From Acidobacteriota bacterium (GTDB lineage Bacteria > Acidobacteriota > Vicinamibacteria > Vicinamibacterales > UBA8438), in assembly GCA_021296485.1 (NCBI GenBank), contig JAGWAI010000020.1:5617-46534 (forward strand): DNA of 40,918 nucleotides, in the 5' to 3' direction. The notes under the pieces are model-generated. The model worked only from the letters and a program-made list of their open reading frames with translations. It searched no databases and was not told the origin of the DNA. The position numbers were made by a program, and so were the translations under genes. Numbering within the stretch: the first letter of the stretch is position 1; each line of letters opens with the position of its first letter. Of this stretch, positions 1 through 12,970 are shown piece after piece.

Positions 1-338
1 ACCTGCTTGCGCCGCACTTCGAGCGTCTCGCCCGGCAGGCCGATGACGCGCTTGATGAAGTCGCGCTCCGGGTCTTCGGGGAACTTGAAAACCAGGATGT
101 CGCCGCGCTCGACCCGACCGATCGGCAGCAGCTGTTCCTCCATCCCGCCCCGGGCCGGACCGAACACGAACTTGTTGACCAGGAGGTGATCCCCGATCAG
201 CAGGTTATGCTCCATGGATCCGGTAGGGATCTTGAACGCCTGCACCACCCACGTGCGGATGAAGAGCGCCAGAATCACCGCGATGACGATTGACTCGAAA
301 TACTCGCGGGCGGTCGACTTGCGCGCCGGTAGTGACAT
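1..338 (-). CDS. lepB: Signal peptidase I (partial, N-terminal 112 residues)
   Basis: Membrane-bound serine protease that removes signal peptides from exported proteins. The visible part has a short cytoplasmic N-terminus, a hydrophobic segment at about residues 17-35, the catalytic Ser41 in a GSM motif, and the second conserved box DFIKRVIGLPGE with the general-base Lys at about 96. The gene runs off the left edge, so the C-terminal catalytic boxes are not seen. The ATG lies 2 bases after the lepA stop, so it is the distal gene of the operon glycosyltransferase-citrate synthase-lepA-lepB. A lepA-lepB pair is a common bacterial arrangement, which supports the call. Confidence 0.95.
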   Translation of the reverse strand, partial: MSLPARKSTAREYFESIVIAVILALFIRTWVVQAFKIPTGSMEHNLLIGDHLLVNKFVFGPARGGMEEQLLPIGRVERGDILVFKFPEDPERDFIKRVIGLPGETLEVRRKQ

Positions 339-340
339 GA

Positions 341-2158
341 TCAGCCGTTTCCTGTCGGATCGTCCCCGATCCTGAGCACCGCCAGAAACGCCTCCTGCGG
401 GATCTCGACCCGGCCGACACGCTTCATGCGGCGCTTCCCTTCCTTCTGCTTCTCCAGTAACTTGCGCTTGCGGGTGATGTCGCCCCCGTAGCACTTGGCC
501 AGAACGTTCTTGCGCAGCGGGCGAACCGTCTCGCGCGCGATGACGCGCGTCCCGATGGCCGCCTGAATGGCCACCTCGAACATCTGGCGCGGAATCAACG
601 CCCGCATGCGGGCGGCTAGGGCGCGGCCCCGGACGTACGCCATGTCCCGGTGCACGATGATCGTAAGGGCGTCCACCGGCTCGCCGTTGACCAGCAGGTC
701 CAGCCGCACCAGGGGCGACTCCCAGTACTTCGACACATGATAGTCGAGCGACGCGTAGCCGCGCGACACGGTCTTCAGGCGGTCGTAGAAGTCGAGCACC
801 ACTTCGTTGAACGGCAACTCATAGGAGATCACAACGCGCTGCGTTCCGTGGTACTCCAGGTTCTTCTGAACGCCGCGCTTCTCCTGGCACAGCTTCAGGA
901 TCGCGCCGACGCAGTCGGCCGGCGCCAGGATCACGGCGTCTATGACCGGCTCCTCCACGCGCTCGATGCGGCCCGGATCCGGAAGCTTGGCCGGGCTGTC
1001 GATCTCCGTCACCTCGCCGTCGGTCGTCGTCACGCGGTAGAGGACGCCCGGCGCCGTCGTGACGAGGTCCATGTCGAATTCGCGCTCCAGCCGCTCCTGC
1101 ACGATTTCCATGTGCAGCAATCCGAGAAAGCCGCAACGGAAGCCGAACCCCAGCGCGCCGGACTTCTCCGGCTCGAAGACGAGCGACGCATCATTGAGCC
1201 GCAGCTTGTCGAGGGCGTCGCGCAGATCCGGGTACTGATGGCCCTCGACCGGGTACAGACCGGCGAACACCATCGGCTTCAGGTCACGGAAACCGGGCAA
1301 CGGGACGGCCGTCGGGCGCGCCGCCTCCGTAAGCGTGTCGCCTATGCGCGCATCCTCGACGCGCTTGATGCCGGCAATGACGAAGCCGACCTCGCCGACG
1401 CCGAGCGCATCGGTATCCACCGGCTTCGGCGAGAACACGCCGACCTGCTCGATCTCGCACTCCTGCCCCTGGGCCATCAGGCGCACGCGCATCCCGGGCT
1501 GGATGGCGCCGTCGACGACCCGGATGAGCACCACGACGCCGCGGTACGCGTCGTACCATGAATCGAATATCAGCGCCTTCAGCGGCGCGTCGGGCGCGCC
1601 CCGCGGAGGCGGCACGCGCGCCACCACGGCCTCCAGCACCTCGCGCACGCCCGTCCCGTCCTTGGCGCTCGCACGAATCGCCGCCGTCGGATCGAGACCC
1701 ACCAGCTCCTCGACCTCGCGCGCGGTGACCTCCGGCTGCGCGCCGGGGAGATCGATCTTGTTGATGACCGGGATGATCTCCAGGTCATGGTCGACGGCAA
1801 GGTAGGCATTCGCCACCGTCTGCGCCTCCACGCCCTGGGACGCATCCACCAGCAGCAGGGCGCCCTCGCACGCCGCGAGCGAGCGGGCGACCTCGTACGA
1901 AAAATCGACGTGGCCCGGTGTATCGATCAGGTTCAGGATGTACGACTCGCCGTTCTCGGCCGTGTAGGACAGACGTACCGCGTGGGCCTTGATCGTGATG
2001 CCGCGCTCGCGCTCGAGGTCCATGCTGTCGAGCACCTGCGCCTCCATCTCGCGCGGGCGCAGCGCTCCGGTCAGCTCGAGAAAGCGGTCGGCGAGCGTCG
2101 ACTTGCCGTGATCGATATGGGCGATGACGGAGAAATTGCGGATGCGAAGGTGGTCCAT
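341..2158 (-). CDS. lepA: Elongation factor 4 (LepA), back-translocating ribosomal GTPase
   Basis: Translational GTPase that acts on stalled or mis-translocated ribosomes. The 605-residue length is normal for LepA. All GTPase motifs are visible: AHIDHGKST (G1), RERGITIKA (G2), DTPGHVDF (G3), NKIDLP (G4) and SAKDGTG (G5). The C-terminal half carries the LepA-type region ending in a basic tail with [13 protein letters not shown]. The ATG at 2158 starts at [10 protein letters not shown]; the reading frame stays open further upstream, but this start fits the family. The start shares one base with the citrate synthase stop (TGATG), implying translational coupling, and lepB follows 2 bases after the stop. 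Confidence 0.97.
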   Translation of the reverse strand: MDHLRIRNFSVIAHIDHGKSTLADRFLELTGALRPREMEAQVLDSMDLERERGITIKAHAVRLSYTAENGESYILNLIDTPGHVDFSYEVARSLAACEGALLLVDASQGVEAQTVANAYLAVDHDLEIIPVINKIDLPGAQPEVTAREVEELVGLDPTAAIRASAKDGTGVREVLEAVVARVPPPRGAPDAPLKALIFDSWYDAYRGVVVLIRVVDGAIQPGMRVRLMAQGQECEIEQVGVFSPKPVDTDALGVGEVGFVIAGIKRVEDARIGDTLTEAARPTAVPLPGFRDLKPMVFAGLYPVEGHQYPDLRDALDKLRLNDASLVFEPEKSGALGFGFRCGFLGLLHMEIVQERLEREFDMDLVTTAPGVLYRVTTTDGEVTEIDSPAKLPDPGRIERVEEPVIDAVILAPADCVGAILKLCQEKRGVQKNLEYHGTQRVVISYELPFNEVVLDFYDRLKTVSRGYASLDYHVSKYWESPLVRLDLLVNGEPVDALTIIVHRDMAYVRGRALAARMRALIPRQMFEVAIQAAIGTRVIARETVRPLRKNVLAKCYGGDITRKRKLLEKQKEGKRRMKRVGRVEIPQEAFLAVLRIGDDPTGNG

Positions 2159-3309
2159 CAAGACGGTAACCGGCCCGCCAGCGGGACGAATGTCTGGGGA
2201 TACGGCGGACCGTCGTACTCGGCGCGCGGCCGGATGAGGCGGTTGTTGGCATACTGCTCCAGAACGTGCGCGGTCCAGCCCGAGACGCGGCTGACGGCGA
2301 ACACCGGTGTGAACAGCTCGACCGGAATACCGAGGAGCGAGTAGGTGGAGGCCGAATAGAAATCGACGTTCGCGTTTATCTGCCGCTCCTCCTTCATCGC
2401 CGCCTCGATGCGCCGCGACATCTCGTACCACCGCGTGCGGCCGGCCCGTTCGCCCAGTTCGCGCGACATGCGCCGCAGGTGCGTGGCGCGCGGATCCTCC
2501 GTGCGGTAGACGCGATGCCCGAACCCCGGCACCTTCACCTTGCGGGCCAGCATGTCACGGACGACGCGGTCCACCCGCTGATCGTCCGCGTCCTCGCCAA
2601 TCTCGGCCAGCATCTTCATCACCGCCGCGTTCGCCCCTCCGTGCAGCGGGCCCTTGAGCGCGCCGATGCCGGCGACCACGGCCGAGTGGATGTCGCTCAG
2701 CGTCGCGGCCGTGACGCGCGCGGCGAACGTCGATGCGTTCAGCTCGTGATCCGCATGCAGGATCAACGCGATGTCGAAGGCGCGCGCGGCAACGGCGCTG
2801 GGCCTTTCACCGGTCAGCATCAGCAGGAAGTTCGCGGCATGTCCCAGGGTTGGATCGGGATCGACCGGGCGCTTGCCGGCCGCGACGCGGCCCCAGGCCG
2901 CCACGACGCTGCCAAGCTGCGCCGTCAGGCGCACGGCCGTGCGCAGGCGGGCCTGCGGCGAGCCGTCGCCGGCGTCCGGGTCATAGTGCGCCAGCGCCGA
3001 CGTGAGCGTACGCAGCGCGTCCATGGCGTCGCCGGGCGGCAGCAGCCGAACAAGGCGCTGCAACGGCTCGTCGAGCGCCCTCGCGCCGGCGAGCTGGGAC
3101 TGCAGGTCCCCGAGCTCGGCGCGCGTCGGCAGCCGCTTGTGCCACAGCAGGTGGCATACCTCCTCGAAGGTGGCGTGCTCGGCCAGATCGTGTATGTCAT
3201 AGCCGGCGTAGGCGAGCACACCGCGGGCGCCGTCGAGATAGCAGATGCCGGACGAGGTTGCGACGACCCCTTCGAGGCCCGCCTTTGCCGGGGCAGCAGG
3301 CGCAGTCAT
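2158..3309 (-). CDS. gltA: Citrate synthase
   Basis: Condenses oxaloacetate and acetyl-CoA to citrate at the entry of the TCA cycle. The 383-residue protein is of the shorter, CitZ-like size class. Hallmarks are visible: ADHELNAST with the substrate-binding His, GPLHGGAN, the catalytic-His box GFGHRVY, and the C-terminal NANVDFYS box carrying the catalytic Asp, followed by a conserved Arg-containing segment. It overlaps the glycosyltransferase stop upstream and the lepA start downstream by one base each (TGATG at both junctions), so all three are probably translated from one message. A 2-methylcitrate synthase role cannot be excluded, but there are no prp genes beside it. Confidence 0.92.
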   Translation of the reverse strand: MTAPAAPAKAGLEGVVATSSGICYLDGARGVLAYAGYDIHDLAEHATFEEVCHLLWHKRLPTRAELGDLQSQLAGARALDEPLQRLVRLLPPGDAMDALRTLTSALAHYDPDAGDGSPQARLRTAVRLTAQLGSVVAAWGRVAAGKRPVDPDPTLGHAANFLLMLTGERPSAVAARAFDIALILHADHELNASTFAARVTAATLSDIHSAVVAGIGALKGPLHGGANAAVMKMLAEIGEDADDQRVDRVVRDMLARKVKVPGFGHRVYRTEDPRATHLRRMSRELGERAGRTRWYEMSRRIEAAMKEERQINANVDFYSASTYSLLGIPVELFTPVFAVSRVSGWTAHVLEQYANNRLIRPRAEYDGPPYPQTFVPLAGRLPS

Positions 3310-4847
3310 CAGGAAGTCCGCGGGCGGGTCATGTGGAGCAGACTATACACCGACAATCCGGCTCCGGCCCGGCGTTGCTGCACCAGCGAAACGCCGCCCA
3401 CGTAAAGGAAACCGCACATGAAGATGCAGAGCACGGGTACGGCCGCGAACAGGCCGGCCGCCAGCGCGCCAATCGCGGCAACCGCGAAGTACAGCCCCAG
3501 CCCCAGCTCGACGAACGGCTGTCCGGCGCGCGTCTGCCGGTACCGTTTCGCCCGCCATTCGTCGCTCCGATCCACTACGCCGTATTTTGCCGTGCGCCGA
3601 AAACCGGGCCGGCCGCCGCGCAGCGCGCCGAGCACGGCGCGCGTGTTGTTGACGGACAAGCCGAAACCGACCGCGATCGCCAGTGGAACCCACTTCAATT
3701 GCGATAGCCAATCGCGCCGCACGGCGCGCTGGCTGACTGCATAGAAGTTCACCATCGACAGCGCGGCCGCGCAGAACAGCGGCAGGTCGAACGCCAGGAA
3801 GCTGGGCGCGCCGCCTGGCGCGCGCACGAACAGCGCCGGCACCATCAGGACGGCCGCCAGCAGCAGCAGCGGGTAGTTAAGGTTGGCCGTGAGGTGAAAC
3901 AGCGCCTCCAGCTTGAGCCGCCGGCGTATGCTGCTGCGCAGCACGTCCGGCAGCACCTTCAGGCAGGTCTGAATCGAGCCGGTCGCCCAGCGTTGCTGTT
4001 GCAGCTTGAACGCCGTCATTTCGACCGGCACCTCGGCGGGAGCAACCAGTTCCGGCAGAAAAACGAAGCGCCAGCCCGCCAGCTGCGCACGGTAGCTCAG
4101 GTCGAGATCCTCCGTTAGCGTATCGTCCTGCCAGCCGCCGGCATCCTCGATCGCCTGCCGGCGCCAGACGCCGGCCGTTCCGTTGAAGTTGAAAAAGCAG
4201 CCCGCGCGGTGGCGCGCGCCGTGCTCCAGGACGAAGTGCGCATCCAGCAGCAGGGCCTGGACGCGCGTCAGCCATGAGTAGTCGCGGTTGACGTGCCCCC
4301 AGCGCGCCTGGACCATGCCGACGCGCGGCTGGCCGAGCGCCGGGATGGCGCGCCTCAGGAAATCGCGGGGCGGCAGGAAATCGGCGTCGAAGATGGCGAT
4401 TGCATCGCCGCGGGCGCAGCGCAGCCCGGCAGCCAGCGCGCCGGCTTTGTAGCCCGCCCGCACGACGCGCGGCAGGCGGCGAATCGTTATCCCGCGCGCG
4501 CTCCAGCGGGCGACGGCCCGCGCGGCGACCTGCCGGGTCTCGTCCGTCGAGTCATCCAGGACCTGGATCTCCAGGCGCTCGGCCGGATAGTCGAGGCGCG
4601 CTGCCGCGTCGATGAGGCGCTCGACGACGTACAGCTCGTTGTAGATCGGCAGCTGCACGGTGACGTACGGAAGGTCCTCCGGCGCGCCGCCGGGCGGCGT
4701 TCCCCGCGCCCTATATCTTGTATAAAGGTAGAGCAGATAGCAGCGGTGCGCGCCGTACGCGCTCAGGCAGATCAGGAGCGTGAAGTAGAACCCGAGCAGC
4801 AGCAATTGTGCTGAAGGATTGAAGACCGCGTCGATGCTAGCCTGCAT
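3309..4847 (-). CDS. Membrane processive glycosyltransferase, family GT2 (cellulose synthase-like)
   Basis: Inner-membrane beta-glycosyltransferase of 512 residues. An N-terminal transmembrane segment covers about residues 14-33, the catalytic GT-A domain about 60-300, and several hydrophobic segments follow. The processive GT2 signature is complete: Asp98-Asp99 in LDDSTDE, Asp154 and Asp156 in FDADFLP, Glu246-Asp247 in TEDLDLSY, and the QQQRW motif at 283-287. This resembles cellulose or glucomannan synthase catalytic subunits, but the sugar donor and product cannot be read from sequence, and no BcsB, BcsZ or export genes are nearby. It is the first gene of the lepB operon. Oddly, its ATG lies inside the terminal repeat of the small element at 4837-4996, with GGTGAG only 2 bases upstream. 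No other convincing start keeps the first membrane helix. Confidence 0.9.
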   Translation of the reverse strand: MQASIDAVFNPSAQLLLLGFYFTLLICLSAYGAHRCYLLYLYTRYRARGTPPGGAPEDLPYVTVQLPIYNELYVVERLIDAAARLDYPAERLEIQVLDDSTDETRQVAARAVARWSARGITIRRLPRVVRAGYKAGALAAGLRCARGDAIAIFDADFLPPRDFLRRAIPALGQPRVGMVQARWGHVNRDYSWLTRVQALLLDAHFVLEHGARHRAGCFFNFNGTAGVWRRQAIEDAGGWQDDTLTEDLDLSYRAQLAGWRFVFLPELVAPAEVPVEMTAFKLQQQRWATGSIQTCLKVLPDVLRSSIRRRLKLEALFHLTANLNYPLLLLAAVLMVPALFVRAPGGAPSFLAFDLPLFCAAALSMVNFYAVSQRAVRRDWLSQLKWVPLAIAVGFGLSVNNTRAVLGALRGGRPGFRRTAKYGVVDRSDEWRAKRYRQTRAGQPFVELGLGLYFAVAAIGALAAGLFAAVPVLCIFMCGFLYVGGVSLVQQRRAGAGLSVYSLLHMTRPRTS

Positions 4848-4996
4848 TTCTCACCAGCGTTCGTCGCGAGGGCGCCGAGGCGCCGGGGCGCTGCAGGCGT
4901 AGTCGTAACTACGTCGAAGCGGCGTGAGGGAGTACGGCCCGCCACCGCGAGCGGATCGGCGTCCGCAGCAGAAAGTTGGTGAGAAACGCGGGCCAG
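4837..4996. mobile_element. Small element with terminal inverted repeats, copy A (MITE-like)
   Basis: A 160-bp non-coding unit bounded by inverted ends. The left end reads ctagcctgcatttctcacca and the right end, read outward, is the same sequence with four changes. Copy B is at 13973-14136. The two copies share about 40 bp on the left and about 75 bp on the right almost exactly, while the central 30-35 bp differ. It carries no transposase, so any movement would need help in trans. Copy A fills the gap between the divergent glycosyltransferase and larB genes; its left end contains the glycosyltransferase start codon. Confidence 0.75.
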
Positions 4997-5062
4997 GCAC
5001 GCTGCGACGCACGGTACAGGCCACGGTTCTGCAAGTCAATCGCGCACCGCCGCACCGCCGGC

Positions 5063-5839
5063 ATGGACCAGGATCAGCTGCGGGACGTTCTCGAACGGGT
5101 TGCGCGCGGCGCCGCAAGCGCCGATCAGGGAACGGCCGAGCTGGCCGCCATGCTGCGGCGCCTGCCGTTCGAGGATCTCGGTTTTGCGCGCGTGGATCAT
5201 CACCGCGCCATCCGCCAGGGCTTCCCGGAAGTGATCTTCGGCGCCGGCAAGACGCCGGATCAGATCGCGGCGATCGCCGAGCGGATCGTGGCCGCCGGCC
5301 AGGCGCTGCTGGTCACCCGCACCGACGAGGCGGCCTACGCAGCCGTGGCGCAGGTAGTGCCCGAAGCGCAGTTCCACCCGGCGGCGCGCATCATTGCGCA
5401 CCGCGCCCGACCCGCCCCCGGCGGACTGGGCACCGTCCTCATAGCCGCCGCCGGAACCTCCGATCTCCCGGTAGCGGAAGAGGCGCGGGTGAGCGCCGAG
5501 GTGCTCGGCAACCCGGTGGACACGTTGTATGACGTGGGTGTCGCGGGCCTGCACCGCCTGCTCGCAGAGCGCGAACGGATCGACCGCGCGCGGGTTATCA
5601 TCGCCGTCGCCGGCATGGAGGGTGCGCTCCCGAGCGTGATCGGGGGGCTGGTCGGCGTGCCCGTCATCGCGGTGCCGACGAGCATCGGCTACGGCGCCAG
5701 CTTCGGTGGCCTGGCGGCGTTGCTGGGGATGTTGAACAGTTGCGCCGCCGGCGTGGCGGTGGTCAACATCGACAACGGCTTCGGAGCGGCGGCGATGGCC
5801 AGCCTTATCAACCATCCGCCCCAAGCCGCGGACGGATAG
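5063..5839 (+). CDS. larB: LarB-type pyridinium-3,5-biscarboxylate synthase (nickel-pincer cofactor pathway)
   Basis: LarB carboxylates and hydrolyses nicotinic acid adenine dinucleotide, the first step of the nickel-pincer nucleotide cofactor of lactate racemase and relatives. The 258-residue product matches LarB in length and in its AIR-carboxylase (PurE)-like core: a GKTPDQIAAI box, AAGTSDLPVAEEA, the glycine-rich segment VGVPVIAVPTSIGYGA and NIDNGFGAA near the end. The ATG at 5063 is preferred because residues encoded further upstream come from the repeat element. larC, larE and larA are not in the window, so the partner genes must be elsewhere or the product has another use. mutS2 follows after 44 bases on the same strand. 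Confidence 0.88.
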   Translation: MDQDQLRDVLERVARGAASADQGTAELAAMLRRLPFEDLGFARVDHHRAIRQGFPEVIFGAGKTPDQIAAIAERIVAAGQALLVTRTDEAAYAAVAQVVPEAQFHPAARIIAHRARPAPGGLGTVLIAAAGTSDLPVAEEARVSAEVLGNPVDTLYDVGVAGLHRLLAERERIDRARVIIAVAGMEGALPSVIGGLVGVPVIAVPTSIGYGASFGGLAALLGMLNSCAAGVAVVNIDNGFGAAAMASLINHPPQAADG

Positions 5840-5883
5840 CCGCCCGCGGCCGATTGGCCGCGCTCTTTTGCGGAGGATTAAGC

Positions 5884-8343
<2,460 letters not shown>

Positions 8344-8349
8344 CTACTC

Positions 8350-10155
8350 ATGGGCCGTTTTCCGCCGCACTTCATCGACGATCTCAAGACGCACGCCGAC
8401 ATAGTCCAGGTCGTGCAGGACGTCGTCCCGCTGAAGAAGGCCGGCAGCACCTACAAGGGGTTGTGCCCGTTCCACAACGAGAAAACCCCCTCGTTCCATG
8501 TGAACCAGGAGAAGGGGTTCTTTCACTGCTTCGGCTGCGGCACCGGCGGCGACGTCGTGAAGTTCGTCGAGTTGCAGGAGAAGCTGGCGTTTCCCGAGGC
8601 CGTCAGACTCCTCGCACAGCGATTCGGCCTGCAGGTGCCCGACTCGGGCGATCCCGAGCGCGACGCGGCCGCCGACGCCAGGCGCGAGGCGCTGCTCAAG
8701 GTCCACAGTCTGGCCGCCGCGTTCTTCCAGCAGCAACTGGGAGAGCCGCCCGGCCGCGGCGCCCGCGCAAACCTAGACGCTCGCGGCATTCGTCCCGAGA
8801 CGATCGAACGACTTGGTCTCGGCTATGCTCCCTCACAGCGCGACAGTCTGCGACGGCACTTGGGCGACGCCGGCCAGCCGCTCGACGTGCTGCTCGATAG
8901 CGGCCTGGTCGTGGAGCGGGACGGTGGCCGCGTGGTGGACCGTTTCCGGAACCGCCTGATGATTCCGATCTGCCGCGACAGCGGGTCCATCGTGGCGTTC
9001 GGCGGCCGGGCGCTTGAGAGCGGCCAGCAGCCGAAGTACATGAACTCGCCGGAGTCGCCGCTGTATACGAAGAGCCGGACATTGTATGGTTTACATCTCA
9101 CCAAGGCCGCGATCCGGCGATTGGGCTACGCCGTGATGGTTGAGGGGTACTTCGACTTCGCACAGATCGTGCAGGCTGGAATTCAGCCGGCGGTGGCTTC
9201 GTGCGGAACCGCGGTGACCGCGCAGCAGGGGCGACTGCTGCGCCGGTTCGCGTCGAAGGTCATCGTCAGCTTCGATCCCGACACCGCGGGTCGCACCGCG
9301 GCCGCGCGCACGGGCGAACTGCTGATCGGCGAAGATCTGCAGGTGAACATCGCTACTCTGCCGGAGGGCGAGGATCCGGACACCTGCGTGCGTCGGCACG
9401 GCGGCGCACACTATGCCGAGGCCCTCCGATCGTCACGGCCGTACCTGGAATACGTGCTCGACGACGCGGCGGCCGGACGCGACCTCTCGCGCAATGCGCA
9501 CCGCAGGGCGTTCCTGTCAGATATGCTGGCAGTGGCCCGCAGCATACCGAACAGCGCGGAGCGGGAAGAATTCGCCGACAGGATCATGCACAAGGCCGAG
9601 ATTAAATCGGAAACCGTTCGATCCGATTTCGTGCGCGCCGCTGTTGCGCGGCAGACCTCGCTCGGCGCCGCCACCACGGTATCGGTCGGGCAGGCGGTCA
9701 CAACCGTCGAGAAGGACCTGCTCTGGGCCATGATGAACGACACGCGTGCGGCGCTGGACGCGCTGACGGACGCGGAACCGGCGGATTTCGAAGGCCTTGC
9801 GACGGAGTCGATCCTGCGGGTCGCCCGGACGCTCGTCGAGTGGCCCGCCGAGACGGTGCGGCAGGCGCTGCTGGATCGCGTGAGCGGCGAAGACGCCGCA
9901 CTGGCGGAGGGTATAGCAAGTGAATCGCGGAAGCCGGCGGCCGCCGGCGACTGCGTGCTGGAGATGCAGCGGTGGCGGCTCGAGCGGCAACGCGTCACGC
10001 TGCAAGACGAGATAGCGCGCCGGCAGCAGATCGACTCCGACGATGCGGCCGCGGAGATCGATTCGCTTCTGCGGCGCAAGATGGAATTGGTACAACGCAT
10101 AGAGCAACTGGGAGGAAATGATTCGCGACACGTGCCGCGCGCACCGGGCGTCTGA
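8350..10155 (+). CDS. dnaG: DNA primase
   Basis: Synthesises RNA primers for replication and works with the DnaB helicase. The 601-residue protein has normal length and order: the CHC2 zinc finger with Cys39, His42, Cys60 and Cys63; the core ending in FRNRLMIPI; the TOPRIM fold with VEGYFDF and FDPDTAGR; then a C-terminal helicase-binding region of lower conservation. The start is an ATG 6 bases after mutS2. It precedes rpoD with an 89-base gap holding a GC-rich hairpin, echoing the dnaG-rpoD macromolecular-synthesis operon of other bacteria. Confidence 0.97.
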   Translation: MGRFPPHFIDDLKTHADIVQVVQDVVPLKKAGSTYKGLCPFHNEKTPSFHVNQEKGFFHCFGCGTGGDVVKFVELQEKLAFPEAVRLLAQRFGLQVPDSGDPERDAAADARREALLKVHSLAAAFFQQQLGEPPGRGARANLDARGIRPETIERLGLGYAPSQRDSLRRHLGDAGQPLDVLLDSGLVVERDGGRVVDRFRNRLMIPICRDSGSIVAFGGRALESGQQPKYMNSPESPLYTKSRTLYGLHLTKAAIRRLGYAVMVEGYFDFAQIVQAGIQPAVASCGTAVTAQQGRLLRRFASKVIVSFDPDTAGRTAAARTGELLIGEDLQVNIATLPEGEDPDTCVRRHGGAHYAEALRSSRPYLEYVLDDAAAGRDLSRNAHRRAFLSDMLAVARSIPNSAEREEFADRIMHKAEIKSETVRSDFVRAAVARQTSLGAATTVSVGQAVTTVEKDLLWAMMNDTRAALDALTDAEPADFEGLATESILRVARTLVEWPAETVRQALLDRVSGEDAALAEGIASESRKPAAAGDCVLEMQRWRLERQRVTLQDEIARRQQIDSDDAAAEIDSLLRRKMELVQRIEQLGGNDSRHVPRAPGV

Positions 10156-10169
10156 CCGCGCGTAGCGGC

Positions 10170-10214
10170 GGCAGGCAGGGTGCAGACGCCCCCTACGGGG
10201 CGGCGGCGCCTGCC
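10170..10214 (+). other. GC-rich hairpin between dnaG and rpoD
   Basis: The outer arms ggcaggc and gcctgcc (10170-10176 and 10208-10214) enclose a perfect 6-bp stem cgcccc/ggggcg with a ctac loop (10187-10202). There is no T-run, so it is not a standard intrinsic terminator. It could be an RNA processing or stabilising structure that separates dnaG from rpoD expression. That role is inference from position. Confidence 0.5.
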
Positions 10215-10231
10215 TTCGGCTCCTGGGAACC

Positions 10232-10237
10232 AGGAGG
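10232..10237 (+). promoter_or_regulatory. Strong ribosome-binding site fixing the rpoD TTG start
   Basis: AGGAGG lies 7 bases before the TTG at 10245. It decides the start, because the next in-frame codons would lose the conserved N-terminal region. Confidence 0.8.
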
Positions 10238-10244
10238 ACAGCTG

Positions 10245-11942
<1,698 letters not shown>

Positions 11943-11949
11943 CGTGACG

Positions 11950-12025
11950 GGGCCCATAGCTCAGCGGTCAGAGCCGCCGGCTCATAACCGGCTTGTCCCA
12001 GGTTCGAATCCTGGTGGGCCCACCA
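11950..12025 (+). tRNA. tRNA with CAU anticodon (probably Ile2, possibly elongator Met)
   Basis: A 76-nt cloverleaf with encoded CCA. The acceptor stem gggccca/tgggccc is perfect, the D stem is gctc/gagc, the anticodon stem gccgg/ccggc carries loop ctcataa (anticodon CAT), and the T arm is ccagg-ttcgaat-cctgg. The G1-C72 pair and lack of a three-G anticodon stem exclude initiator tRNA. The acceptor and anticodon arm resemble tRNA-Ile2, whose C34 becomes lysidine, more than elongator tRNA-Met, but sequence inspection alone cannot settle it. Confidence 0.93.
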
Positions 12026-12070
12026 TTCGATACGCCCCGCGCCGGCGGCGCCGGGCGGCTTCCCGAACCG

Positions 12071-12079
12071 TGCTAGGAT
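12071..12079 (+). promoter_or_regulatory. Putative extended -10 promoter upstream of structured RNA
   Basis: TGCTAGGAT matches the extended -10 pattern (TGn plus a hexamer with 4 of 6 consensus bases). No convincing -35 lies 16-18 bases upstream. Transcription would start at about 12086, 46 bases after the tRNA gene. Confidence 0.4.
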
Positions 12080-12085
12080 GTGGTC

Positions 12086-12213
12086 CCGTGCTGGCAACCT
12101 CGCGCCTGCTCTGGCGCCAATCCCTGCGTGACGTCGCCTGCCGGACCGCACGCCGTCCGGCCGCAGCGCCGATGCCAAGAACCTTCACGCCCCGCCCCGC
12201 GGGGCTTTTTTTT
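12086..12213 (+). ncRNA. Candidate structured RNA or attenuator leader
   Basis: Between the tRNA and the COG1579-type gene lies a 128-base stretch that folds well by eye. A closing helix pairs cgtg (12087-12090) with cacg (12186-12189) and tggca (12092-12096) with tgcca (12173-12177). Inside are a hairpin gcgcc/ggcgc (12102-12117) and a two-part arm, ctgcg/cgcag (12124-12128 with 12162-12166) capped by ccggac/gtccgg (12141-12160). It ends in an intrinsic terminator. It may be a small RNA, a 3' region of the rpoD-tRNA transcript, or a leader controlling the next gene. It is not recognisably SRP RNA, RNase P RNA or tmRNA. Confidence 0.4.
12194..12213 (+). terminator. Strong intrinsic terminator
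   Basis: A perfect self-complementary gccccgcggggc hairpin is followed by eight T residues. It ends only 19 bases before the ATG at 12233, so it either closes the rpoD-tRNA-RNA transcript or acts as an attenuator for the genes downstream. Confidence 0.88.
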
Positions 12214-12232
12214 GCCCGGAAAGCTGCCTCCG

Positions 12233-12970
12233 ATGCTGGCCGACCTTGAACAACTGATCAAGCTGCAGCAAATTGAAGACGAAGCGGCGGTAGCCCGCGC
12301 GCGGATCGAAGAACTCCCGGCCATGGTCGAAACGCTCGGCGCGCGGCTCGAGGCGAGCGAGGGCGAGCTGGCGCTCACGCAGCAGAAGCTCGACGATTCG
12401 CGGAGCGCCCGGCGGGAGCTGGAGAAAAACCTCGCGGCGGTGCAGACCCGGCTCGATCGTTTCCGCGAGCAGTTGATGCTGGTCAAGACCAACAAGGAAT
12501 ACCAGGCGATGCAGGGCGAAATGTCCGCGGCAGAGGGCGAGATCCGCCGCCTGGAGGACGAGATCCTCGAACGGATGATCGAAGGGGACGACCTTACGGC
12601 GGAGGTAGCGACCGCCAGCGCCGCCCTGGCCGCGGAAAAGAAGGCGGTCGCCGAGGAGCGCGCGGCCCTGGAACGCGAGCAGGATACGTTGGAGCGCCGG
12701 CTCGGCCAGATCGTGGACGAGCGCGCGCGCCACGTCGGAACGCTGGCGCAGGAAATGTTGTCGCTTTTCGAGACGGTCGCGGAACGCCGCAACGGCAGCG
12801 TGGCCGTACGGGCCCGCGACGGGCGCTGCTCGGGCTGCCAGGTCCGCCTGCGGCCCCAGCTGTTCAACGACGTGCGGACAAACAGCCACCTGATCCAGTG
12901 CGAGAGCTGCCAGCGCGTCCTGTACTTCGAGCCGGAGGCGGCCGCCCCGGAGGGCGGCACGGCGGCGTGA
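12233..12970 (+). CDS. Coiled-coil C4 zinc-ribbon protein (COG1579 / DUF164 type)
   Basis: A 245-residue protein made of a long antiparallel coiled coil (about residues 1-180, rich in Glu, Ala, Arg and Leu) and a C-terminal zinc ribbon with Cys199, Cys202, Cys223 and Cys226. This is the COG1579 family, thought to bind nucleic acid, with no settled function. It includes the family segment MLVKTNKEYQAM at about 82-93. In many genomes this family sits beside an RNase H-like gene, and here the next gene is an RNase HI fusion whose GTG start overlaps its stop (GTGA). The ATG at 12233 starts 19 bases after a strong terminator, and no good Shine-Dalgarno is visible, which is unusual. Confidence 0.88.
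   Translation: MLADLEQLIKLQQIEDEAAVARARIEELPAMVETLGARLEASEGELALTQQKLDDSRSARRELEKNLAAVQTRLDRFREQLMLVKTNKEYQAMQGEMSAAEGEIRRLEDEILERMIEGDDLTAEVATASAALAAEKKAVAEERAALEREQDTLERRLGQIVDERARHVGTLAQEMLSLFETVAERRNGSVAVRARDGRCSGCQVRLRPQLFNDVRTNSHLIQCESCQRVLYFEPEAAAPEGGTAA

Noticed and set aside
11950-12025. tRNA gene as an integration site of a genomic island, or as initiator tRNA
   Set aside because: There is no integrase, no repeated 3' tRNA end and no foreign gene block nearby. The acceptor has a paired G1-C72, unlike initiator tRNA.
12091-12127. A ggcaacc ... ggcgccaatcc pattern resembling part of a SAM-I riboswitch
   Set aside because: Only the one arm is similar. The outer P1 helix, the kink-turn and pseudoknot arm of SAM-I cannot be found, and the downstream genes have no link to methionine. 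It is probably a chance likeness inside the structured RNA candidate.
12026-12213. SRP RNA, RNase P RNA, tmRNA or 6S RNA
   Set aside because: The conserved SRP apical loop, RNase P core and tmRNA tRNA-like ends are absent. The multi-arm fold does not show the single open bubble of 6S RNA.
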